Assembly: GCA_937922955.1 (NCBI GenBank)
Contig: CALAKO010000016.1
Span: 1-12,821 of the forward strand
Direction of reading: 5' to 3'
From: an uncultured Peptococcaceae bacterium
GTDB lineage: Bacteria; Bacillota; Peptococcia; Peptococcales; Peptococcaceae
Length of the DNA stretch: 12,821 nt
In this document: in pieces, positions 6,928 through 12,821 of the stretch
Position numbering within the stretch: the first letter of the stretch is position 1
Layout: each line of letters begins with the position of its first letter
The notes under the pieces: generated by a model
The model's database searches: none
What the model saw: the letters and a program-made list of their open reading frames with translations, nothing else
Told to the model about the DNA's origin: nothing
Position numbers and translations under genes: made by a program

Positions 6928-8604
6928 TTATCGTTTGATGCGGTCGCGATAAGCCAGAACCGGCTCGCCATTTTCAAGATGGATGGTCTGGAACTTGTTG
7001 TTCAGCAGAGGATTGGTGAACGTGTAGTCGGAGCGGCGAGAGAGACCGCGGCTTTCTTTGCGGTTTTGGCAGCTGAGGATGGCAGCCATGCCAAGGTCGA
7101 TGAGGTCCATGACTTCCAGTGCGCGCATCAGTTCATGGGAATTGGCTGCTGTTAATTCTGCGGTGGCGTATTTCTTGAGATCACCCAGGTATTTGTAGCC
7201 GGCGCGCATCAGTGATTCGGAGCGTGGGCTTTTGACGCTAAGGTATTTGTCCATGATCTGGTTGAGGGTGGAGTTGACTTCGAGCCAGCTTGCGCCCACT
7301 TCGCGGTTCATGACGTCGGCAATCCAAGCGGATTTTTCTGCAATGACTGGCAGATCGTCGATGTCCGCCAGGCTCTGATCCTGACTATAAGCGGCAGCGC
7401 TTTCGCCAGCAATCATGCCAATGACAGCGGCACCGGTGACAAAGCCGTTGATGCTGCCCACCATATCGCCGGCAGCGAAGAGCCCTGGCAGGCTGGTTGC
7501 GCCGTTTTCATCGATATCGGCGCCGCGGCCGACAAAGTTGGCTTCGTAGGTGCTGAACTCAACCATTTGATGCTTCAAATCCAAACCCTTCTGATCCAGG
7601 TATTCGTTGATGGAAGAAATCCCTTCGGACACGAAGGCCACACGCTGATAAGCAAGGTCGTCGTCGGAGAGAACGGAGCAGTTCATATAGACTGGGCCGC
7701 TGCCGTCTTTGATTTTATCGGTGAAGACGCTTGGCCAAACGTCCGAGGTGACGTCGCCCTGAGCGCGGGTTGGTTTGATATCAAATGGGCCAATTGGCTG
7801 GCCGTTGATGTCGGTCAAAAGCCCCATCCAGGTGCCCTTGCCGCCGCGCTGGAACATGGCAGGGCCAGCATGAACAACCGGCACATCGAGGTTAACCAGT
7901 CTGGCGCCTGCACGATAAGCGATGGCAGCACCAGCGCCGTTGGATGGGCAGAGCGCAGCATCACAAAGGAACGCTGGATTGAGGTTTGGATACATGCGGG
8001 CAGCCCCGCCGGTGGTCATAACGATGCTCTTTGCCTGGAAGAGAACCAGTTCTGGCTGGTCGTATTGGGTGGAAATCCCAATGGCGCCAACGGCTTTGCC
8101 GTCCTTGACAAGCAGCTCGGTGATGGTGACGTGGTTGACAATCTCGGCGCCAACTTTGCGAGCGTGCTTGGTCAGGCATTCTTTCTGATTGTGGCCGTCG
8201 TATTTGAGGTGATAGTTTGGACGCCCTGGCATCGTGTGGCCTTCAAAATTCCATTTGCCTGTTGGGCGCATGTTGATGCCGTAGGATTCCCATTTTTGCA
8301 CCACTTCAAAGGAACGTTTCAGCATTTTCGTGAAGATGTTGACGTCCTGATTTGGGCCAACGAGGGTTTCCAGGCATTCACGAATCGCTCCCTGGAAATC
8401 TTCGCCGTGGGCTTCTGGAATGTAGCACATGAAGTGGTCGTTGCCAGTGGCGCCGCAGCCGGAATGACGGGTGTTGGCTTTTTCAACGATGGTGACTTTT
8501 GCACCTTGTTCGCTGGCGGCGATGCCTGCCTGCATCCCGCCAACGCCGCCGCCAATGACGAGCACATCGGTCTGGATTGGTTCTTTTCTGATCTTGAGTT
8601 CCAT
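6928..8604 (-). CDS. FAD-binding oxidoreductase, fumarate reductase / AprA (adenylylsulfate reductase alpha)-like
   Basis: This is a 558-residue protein starting MELKIRKEPIQTDV. The ATG at 8604 overlaps the ferredoxin stop (TAATG) and has GGGGGAG just upstream. The open frame extends 40 codons further, but that part lies inside the ferredoxin gene and is not protein-like. The Rossmann FAD motif GGGVGG is at 18-23 with acidic E41. The second FAD contact, LFAAGDM, is at 375-381. The C-terminal family signature RKESRG..RRSDY is near 515-527. The family includes succinate dehydrogenase/fumarate reductase flavoproteins, L-aspartate oxidase and AprA. A separate two-cluster Fe-S partner and the lack of a membrane anchor favour the AprA-like branch. 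There is no Sec or Tat signal, so it is cytoplasmic. It presumably passes electrons between the ferredoxin-like subunit and an unknown organic or inorganic substrate at the flavin N5. No ATP sulfurylase or Qmo genes are nearby, so true APS reductase activity is not supported. Confidence 0.88.
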   Translation of the reverse strand: MELKIRKEPIQTDVLVIGGGVGGMQAGIAASEQGAKVTIVEKANTRHSGCGATGNDHFMCYIPEAHGEDFQGAIRECLETLVGPNQDVNIFTKMLKRSFEVVQKWESYGINMRPTGKWNFEGHTMPGRPNYHLKYDGHNQKECLTKHARKVGAEIVNHVTITELLVKDGKAVGAIGISTQYDQPELVLFQAKSIVMTTGGAARMYPNLNPAFLCDAALCPSNGAGAAIAYRAGARLVNLDVPVVHAGPAMFQRGGKGTWMGLLTDINGQPIGPFDIKPTRAQGDVTSDVWPSVFTDKIKDGSGPVYMNCSVLSDDDLAYQRVAFVSEGISSINEYLDQKGLDLKHQMVEFSTYEANFVGRGADIDENGATSLPGLFAAGDMVGSINGFVTGAAVIGMIAGESAAAYSQDQSLADIDDLPVIAEKSAWIADVMNREVGASWLEVNSTLNQIMDKYLSVKSPRSESLMRAGYKYLGDLKKYATAELTAANSHELMRALEVMDLIDLGMAAILSCQNRKESRGLSRRSDYTFTNPLLNNKFQTIHLENGEPVLAYRDRIKR

Positions 8605-8849
8605 TATTGTTCTCCCCCTTCTACGGTTGGCACATCCATCACAAACATCATGTGGGACAGTGGATAACGCATCGTGATGGCGTCCTGAGGACAATCCATG
8701 ACACATGCCCGGCAATGCCAGCATTCATTTGGATAACGAACAAGGATGTCGTGAGGTTCCGTTTCAGTCTTTTTGAACACATCCATGCAGCAGCTTTCAA
8801 CGCAGGTGCCGCATTTGATACATTTATTTCTATCGATCACAGGAGGCAT
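8604..8849 (-). CDS. Two-[4Fe-4S] ferredoxin-like subunit (AprB-like)
   Basis: This is an 81-residue protein with two complete cluster motifs: C10-x2-C13-x2-C16-x3-C20 (KCIKCGTCVESC) and C43-x2-C46-x2-C49-x3-C53-P (CWHCRACVMDCP). An AITMR segment after the second motif resembles the one in AprB, but the long AprB C-terminal tail is missing. An AGAGGTG site precedes the ATG by about eight bases. Its stop overlaps the flavoprotein start by one base, implying translational coupling and a stable 1:1 complex. It is the likely electron-transfer subunit between the FAD and a cellular carrier. Upstream lies a 263-bp divergent region shared with the ABC operon; TATACT and TATAAT boxes on the minus strand near 8902-8916 may be its -10, but no good -35 is seen. 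Confidence 0.9.
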   Translation of the reverse strand: MPPVIDRNKCIKCGTCVESCCMDVFKKTETEPHDILVRYPNECWHCRACVMDCPQDAITMRYPLSHMMFVMDVPTVEGGEQ

Positions 8850-9010
8850 AACGCCACACCTCTTTCATTTGATTTTTTGTCTTGCAAGATCTTTTACATG
8901 TCTTATTATAAAGTATAGCTTATGGAATGTATAATATTTGCTTTTTAACGAGGGTGTAAGCCTGAAACTTACGCTAAGTGAGATCATTAAATAAAACCAA
9001 ACACCCACTT

Positions 9011-9037
9011 CTGTCAAAACTGTCACATTCTCGACAG
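9011..9037 (+). promoter_or_regulatory. Repeated CTGTCA boxes upstream of the ABC operon
   Basis: CTGTCA occurs at 9011-9016 and 9020-9025 (9-bp period), followed by the inverse CTGTC copy GACAG at 9033-9037. They lie about 76-102 bp upstream of the ATPase start and just ahead of a -10-like TATGAT (9059-9064). Tandem hexamers spaced near one helical turn are typical of OmpR-type regulator sites, and such a regulator is encoded at the end of this operon. The link is inferred. Confidence 0.45.
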
Positions 9038-9112
9038 AGGCTGGTCATCTTACTGTGTTATGATGGGTGTAATGAAGGAGAAAGCCCAAGGAATAACAGA
9101 GGAGGTTGTGAG

Positions 9113-9781
9113 ATGAATATCCTGGAAACGGTTGATTTATGTAAGTATTACGGCAGCGGTGCGACACAGGTGCGCGCGTTGGATGGCGTGTCGATGAGCG
9201 TGGCCAGCGGCGAGTTTGTGGCGATTGTGGGAACGTCGGGCAGCGGCAAGTCGACGCTGCTGCACATGCTGGGCGGGCTGGATCGGCCAACGTCGGGCTC
9301 GGTGACGGTGGATGGTCAGGAGCTGTTCAAGCTCTCCGACGAAGCGCTGACGATTTTTCGCCGCCGCAAGATCGGCTTTGTGTTTCAGGCCTACAACCTG
9401 GTGCCGGTGCTGAGCGTGTACGAAAACATCGTGCTGCCGCTGCAGCTGGATGGGCGCAAGGTGGACCAGAATTATGTGCATGAAATCATTGCCACGCTGG
9501 GGCTGTCGGAAAAGCTCACGAGCCTGCCGAATCAGCTCTCCGGTGGACAACAGCAGCGCGTGGCGATTGCCCGCGCTCTGGCGGCGAAGCCAGCGATCAT
9601 TCTCGCCGACGAGCCGACGGGCAACCTGGACAGCAAAACCAGCCAGGATGTGCTGGGGCTGATCAAGGTGACGAGTCAAAAATACGCGCAGACCACGGTG
9701 ATGATCACCCACAACGAAGAGATCGCCCAGATGGCGGACCGCATTGTTCGCATCGAAGATGGGCGCATCGTGTCGGCGTGA
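9113..9781 (+). CDS. ABC transporter ATP-binding protein (MacB/LolD/BceA type)
   Basis: This is a 222-residue nucleotide-binding domain. The ATG at 9113 follows a GAGGAGG site; the upstream open extension to 8978 crosses the promoter region and is not coding. Walker A GTSGSGKST is at 40-48, the Q-loop Q92, the signature LSGGQQQR at 142-149, Walker B with E167 in LADEPTGNLD, and the H-loop H200. 'GSGKSTLLHMLGGLD' and 'DEPTGNLDS' are hallmarks of the MacB/LolD/FtsE/BceA subfamily, which drives mechanotransmission rather than classic transport. It sits 13 bp before an FtsX-type permease with which it should form the complex. In Firmicutes such pairs often sense or resist antimicrobial peptides or act on the cell wall; the ligand is unknown here. 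Confidence 0.97.
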   Translation: MNILETVDLCKYYGSGATQVRALDGVSMSVASGEFVAIVGTSGSGKSTLLHMLGGLDRPTSGSVTVDGQELFKLSDEALTIFRRRKIGFVFQAYNLVPVLSVYENIVLPLQLDGRKVDQNYVHEIIATLGLSEKLTSLPNQLSGGQQQRVAIARALAAKPAIILADEPTGNLDSKTSQDVLGLIKVTSQKYAQTTVMITHNEEIAQMADRIVRIEDGRIVSA

Positions 9782-9794
9782 GGGGGTGGCGAGC

Positions 9795-12452
9795 ATGAAG
9801 GTATCCAATCGCAAATGCGTGCGGCGGCTGAGCCGACGCAGCCTGGCGGCCAACCGCACACGCAACATTGTCGCCATTGTGGCCATCGCTTTGACGGCGA
9901 TGCTCTTTACCTCGCTGTTCACCATTGCGTTTTCGATCAACGAAGGCTTTCAGCAGGCGAACTTTCGCCAGGTGGGCGGTTATAGCCACGGTGGGTTCAA
10001 GTATCTGACCGAGGAGCAGTACAACGAACTCAAGGACGATCCGCTGATTGCCGAGCATGGGCTGCGGCGTTTTCTGGGCATGCCGCGAGAGGTGCCGTTC
10101 AACAAATCCCATGTTGAAATTGGCTACAGCGATGCCAACGAAGCCAAGTGGACCTATTGCACACCGGTTGAAGGGCGGCTGCCGCAGGAAGGCACCAATG
10201 AAGCCGCCACCGACACCCATGTGCTGGAGCTGCTTGGCGTGGAACCGAAGCTGGGCACAACCTTCACCGTGACCTTTGATGTGGCTGGTCACGAAACGAC
10301 CCAGACCTTCACCCTTTGTGGCTGGTGGGACTACGACGAAGCCATTGTCGCCAATCACATTCTGGTGCCGGAAAGCCGTGTGGACGCTGTGCTTGAAGAA
10401 GTGGGCGTGACGTTGCCGGCGGCCGATGACATGACGGGCAGCTGGAACCTGGATGTCATGCTGGAGTCTGGCGCGCGCTACATTGAGGCCGACCTGAATC
10501 AAATCCTCAACAACCATGGCTATGAAAGCGAGGAACAGAGCGATGACGCCAGTGCCATCAAAACGGGCGTGAACTGGGGCTACACCGGGGCGCAGATGAC
10601 AGAGAATCTGGATCCGACGACGACGGCAGCCGTTGTTGTTGTGCTGGTGCTGATTCTCTTGACGGGCTACCTGATCATCTACAACGTGTTTCAGATTTCG
10701 GTGGCTGGCGACGTGCGCTTCTACGGGCTTTTGAAAACCATTGGCACCACACCGCGGCAGCTGCGGCGCATGATTCGCCAGCAGGCTCTCTTTTTGTCGA
10801 TCATAGGCATTCGGCTGGTGCTGGGTTGGCTGTTGGGCAAGGTGCTTTTGCCAGTCATTGTGTCACAGCTTGATGGCGTGGTGCTGACGACGTCGGTTAG
10901 TCCTTGGCTGTTTATAGGCTCGGCGCTCTTTGCTTTAGTGACCATTTTCATCTCGTGCCTGCGGCCGGGGCGCATGGCTGGGCGCGTGTCGCCGGTGGAA
11001 GCGCTGCGTTACACCGAGGGGAGCGGCCGCAGCAAAGGCAGCCGCAAAAAAGAAAACGTGTCGCTGTTTTCCATGGCTTGGGCCAATCTTGGCCGCAGCC
11101 GCGGCAAAACCATTGTCACGATTCTCTCGCTGGCTTTGGCGGTGGTGCTGCTGACCGTGACCATTACGCTTGTGCGTGGTTTTGATATGGAAAAATACGT
11201 GAGTCTGAAAATGGATACTGATTTTCAGATTGCCGATGCGGGTTATTTTCAAACTGGTGGTGCTGCGTTTAACGATGAAGAAGCCATGCCGGAAGAAGTC
11301 ATTGAAGCGGTCAACGCTCAGGGTAGCATCACCGAGGGTGGGGCCGTTTATGGGGATATATCGGCCACATTGGAATGTGTCACGGAAGACTGGTACCGTC
11401 AGGGAAGAAGCAATTTTTATTCTGAAGAAGAACTGGACAATATGCTGAACTACGAAGCACGAACGTCGGAAGGCTTGATTTATGACCGTGCGCAGCTGTA
11501 CGGCATGGAGGACTTTCCGCTTAGCCAGCTGACGGTGTACGAAGGCGACATTGATTCCCTGCGGGAGCCGGGCAGCAAAAACATTGCTGCCGTGTATTCG
11601 GAGGACGACTATGGGGCGCTGATTCCCGACTCTCATTGGGCGAAGCTCGGCGATCAGGTGACGATCTATTACGTAGACAGCTTTGAATATGTGGACCCAG
11701 TCACGGGAGAGGTCTATGCGTCTCTTGAGGAGGTTTCTGAAAGCAAAAGAAACACTATGATTCATAAACCGATTTCCTATCGGACGATCACCTACACGGT
11801 GACGGCGGTGGTGGCGGTGCCATCGTCGCTGAGCTATCGCTACTATGGCAGCGATGAATTCATTCTGAACGCCGACACGTTTAAGCAGGATACTGGCACC
11901 GATTGTATCATGTATTACGCCTTCAACACCGATGATGGCGACACCGCTGCTATGGAAGATTTTCTTGCAGACTATACGAGCAACGTCAATCCAACCTACG
12001 ACTATGAAAGCAAAAGCACCTACATCGAGCAGTTTAAAGGCATGCGCAACATGTTTGTCATGACTGGCGGGGCGCTGAGCCTGATTGTGGCGCTGGTTGG
12101 CGTGCTGAATTTCTTCAACGCGATTCTTACTGGCATCACCACGCGGCGGCGGGAATTTGCCATGCTGCAGTCCATCGGTATGACGACCAAGCAGCTACAG
12201 CGCATGCTGATGATCGAGGGTTTGCTTTACACCATGGGCGCGCTGCTTTTGGCATTGGTGTTGACGCTGCTCATGGCGCCGGTGATGAGCCAGGCCGTGA
12301 CGAACCTCTTCTGGTTCTTTAGCTTCAAGCCAACGTATTGGCCAATTTTGGCAATGCTGCCAATCTTTGTCGTTATTGGCACGGTGCTGCCGCTGCTCAG
12401 CGGCCGAGCCATGAGCCGCCATTCGATCGTCGATCGTTTGCGGCAGGAATAA
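9795..12452 (+). CDS. FtsX-family ABC permease, 8-TM type
   Basis: This is an 885-residue protein. I choose the ATG at 9795, with GGGGGTGG ahead of it; the frame is open 17 codons further into the ATPase gene. It has a duplicated FtsX architecture. TM1 (25-46) is followed by an external domain of about 230 residues. TM2-4 lie near 277-300, 332-356 and 370-390. A cytoplasmic linker rich in Ser/Lys/Arg leads to TM5 (440-461), then a second external domain of about 290 residues rich in Asp, Glu and Tyr. TM6-8 lie near 752-778, 810-832 and 848-870. FtsX signatures include 'GLLKTIGTTPRQLRRMIRQQ' and 'MLQSIGMTTKQLQRMLMIEG', the coupling segments that contact the ATPase. It differs from 10-TM BceB permeases, which have one external domain. 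External domains imply sensing or handling a periplasm-side or cell-surface ligand. Confidence 0.95.
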   Translation: MKVSNRKCVRRLSRRSLAANRTRNIVAIVAIALTAMLFTSLFTIAFSINEGFQQANFRQVGGYSHGGFKYLTEEQYNELKDDPLIAEHGLRRFLGMPREVPFNKSHVEIGYSDANEAKWTYCTPVEGRLPQEGTNEAATDTHVLELLGVEPKLGTTFTVTFDVAGHETTQTFTLCGWWDYDEAIVANHILVPESRVDAVLEEVGVTLPAADDMTGSWNLDVMLESGARYIEADLNQILNNHGYESEEQSDDASAIKTGVNWGYTGAQMTENLDPTTTAAVVVVLVLILLTGYLIIYNVFQISVAGDVRFYGLLKTIGTTPRQLRRMIRQQALFLSIIGIRLVLGWLLGKVLLPVIVSQLDGVVLTTSVSPWLFIGSALFALVTIFISCLRPGRMAGRVSPVEALRYTEGSGRSKGSRKKENVSLFSMAWANLGRSRGKTIVTILSLALAVVLLTVTITLVRGFDMEKYVSLKMDTDFQIADAGYFQTGGAAFNDEEAMPEEVIEAVNAQGSITEGGAVYGDISATLECVTEDWYRQGRSNFYSEEELDNMLNYEARTSEGLIYDRAQLYGMEDFPLSQLTVYEGDIDSLREPGSKNIAAVYSEDDYGALIPDSHWAKLGDQVTIYYVDSFEYVDPVTGEVYASLEEVSESKRNTMIHKPISYRTITYTVTAVVAVPSSLSYRYYGSDEFILNADTFKQDTGTDCIMYYAFNTDDGDTAAMEDFLADYTSNVNPTYDYESKSTYIEQFKGMRNMFVMTGGALSLIVALVGVLNFFNAILTGITTRRREFAMLQSIGMTTKQLQRMLMIEGLLYTMGALLLALVLTLLMAPVMSQAVTNLFWFFSFKPTYWPILAMLPIFVVIGTVLPLLSGRAMSRHSIVDRLRQE

Positions 12453-12458
12453 AAACGA

Positions 12459-12488
12459 ACGTGCGTCTCGTGTGAGGCGCACGTTTTT
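12459..12488 (+). terminator. Terminator after the ABC permease gene
   Basis: ACGTGCGTCTC (12459-12469) pairs with GAGGCGCACGT (12474-12484) with one G-U around a GTGT loop, followed by five Ts. It begins six bases after the permease stop and should limit read-through into the response-regulator gene. Confidence 0.87.
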
Positions 12489-12496
12489 GTTATAAT
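12488..12496 (+). promoter_or_regulatory. Extended -10 promoter for the response regulator
   Basis: TGT-TATAAT is a perfect extended -10 (TGn plus TATAAT), about 27 bp upstream of the regulator ATG. The -35 position falls inside the terminator hairpin and is a poor match, as is common for extended -10 promoters. Confidence 0.7.
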
Positions 12497-12522
12497 AGAG
12501 GCAAACAGCAAGGAGGGAGCCT

Positions 12523-12821
12523 ATGGAACGCATTTTACTGGTGGAAGACGACGACGCGTTGGCCCATGGCATTGCATTGGCCTTGAGTGCTGGAGAACGG
12601 GAGATCGTCACGGCCGAGTCGGCAGCAGCGGCGCGCCTGCGTCGAGCCGAGAGGGCGTTTCAGCTGATTATCCTGGATGTGAATTTGCCGGATGGCAGCG
12701 GGCTGGAGCTGCTGCGCGAGTGGCGTGCGCAGGGCGATGCGGTGCCGGTGATTCTGCTCACGGCCAACGATCTAGAAATGGACGAGGTCATCGGGCTGGA
12801 AGCCGGCGCCAACGACTACAT
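12523..12821 (+). CDS. Response regulator receiver domain, probably OmpR/PhoB class (3' end cut by window)
   Basis: The ATG at 12523 has AAGGAGG seven bases upstream, and 99 codons are visible. The receiver fold is complete up to beta-5: MERILLVEDDDALAHG with the acidic cluster D9-D11, phospho-acceptor D52 in LIILDVNLPDGSGLELL, T80 in VILLTAND, and the EAGANDY motif just before the conserved Lys that would follow the window end. The spacing and 'LPDGSGLELLREWR...VPVILLTA' are typical of OmpR-class regulators; the DNA-binding domain is outside. It follows an ABC permease pair in the same direction, the usual arrangement for transporter-linked two-component systems. A histidine kinase is expected next but cannot be seen. 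Confidence 0.93.
   Translation, partial: MERILLVEDDDALAHGIALALSAGEREIVTAESAAAARLRRAERAFQLIILDVNLPDGSGLELLREWRAQGDAVPVILLTANDLEMDEVIGLEAGANDY

Noticed and set aside
7567..8667. 366-codon open frame on the plus strand
   Set aside because: It is antisense to the flavoprotein and ferredoxin genes, which carry clear family motifs. Its own translation shows no recognisable family and it has no ribosome site.
8605..8724. 40-codon N-terminal extension of the flavoprotein
   Set aside because: It lies wholly within the ferredoxin gene in another frame. The ATG at 8604 has a strong binding site and gives a normal family N-terminus.
6928..8849. Genuine dissimilatory adenylylsulfate reductase (AprBA)
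   Set aside because: The ferredoxin lacks the AprB tail and no sat or qmo genes are near; similarity is at family level only.
8978..9112. 45-codon N-terminal extension of the ABC ATPase
   Set aside because: It crosses the promoter and repeat region. The ATG at 9113 has GAGGAGG and matches the family's start.
8850..9112. Riboswitch or structured leader between the divergent operons
   Set aside because: Only a short imperfect stem (GTAAG/CTTAC near 8956-8972) was found, with no known aptamer pattern.
9705..10517. 270-codon open frame on the minus strand, and similar long antisense frames in the ABC region
   Set aside because: They are shadows caused by high-GC third positions of the real genes.
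9113..12821. Direct assignment as a BceAB-BceRS bacitracin module
   Set aside because: The permease has the 8-TM layout with two external domains rather than the 10-TM BceB layout. Ligand and resistance cannot be inferred.

Overview
The window looks like a chromosomal stretch from a Gram-positive, anaerobe-type bacterium, most likely Bacillota (Firmicutes). The grounds are strong AGGAGG-type ribosome binding sites, compact stem-plus-T-run terminators, an FtsX-type export ABC operon followed by an OmpR-type response regulator, and a cytoplasmic [4Fe-4S] flavoprotein pair. I cannot name the genus. Base composition splits the window. Roughly 1-5,200 is AT-rich (mid-30s % GC by eye). From about 5,200 onward GC is clearly higher (low-to-mid 50s %, and higher still in the ABC and response-regulator genes).

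Left module (1-4,430): a divergent LysR-type regulator (cut by the window edge) faces an alkaline-phosphatase-superfamily hydrolase (type I phosphodiesterase fold) across an intergenic region holding a perfect palindrome. The hydrolase is followed by a 17-bp perfect hairpin and then a DASS/SLC13 anion transporter, ending in a good terminator. This reads as a small inducible 'import an organic anion and hydrolyse it in the cytoplasm' cassette. The substrate is unknown.

Junction (4,430-5,200): about 770 bp with no intact gene, AT-rich, with degenerate open fragments on the minus strand. It lies where composition changes and may be the scar of an old insertion.

Middle module (5,200-8,850, minus strand): a two-cluster ferredoxin-like protein overlaps the start of a 558-residue FAD protein of the fumarate reductase/adenylylsulfate reductase alpha family. 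A terminator separates this pair from a second DASS/SLC13 transporter, of the same subfamily as the one in the left module. The likely theme is uptake of an organic anion and its reduction or oxidation by a soluble Fe-S flavoenzyme. The two transporter genes converge on the junction.

Right module (8,850-12,821, plus strand): a MacB/LolD-type ATPase, a large 8-TM FtsX permease, a terminator, and then a response regulator driven by its own extended -10 promoter. This resembles the peptide-sensing/resistance ABC plus two-component modules of Firmicutes. The kinase would lie beyond the window.

The most interesting parts are the orphan AprBA-like redox pair with its transporter, the hydrolase-transporter cassette with a closely related transporter, and the compositional junction with a decayed gene.
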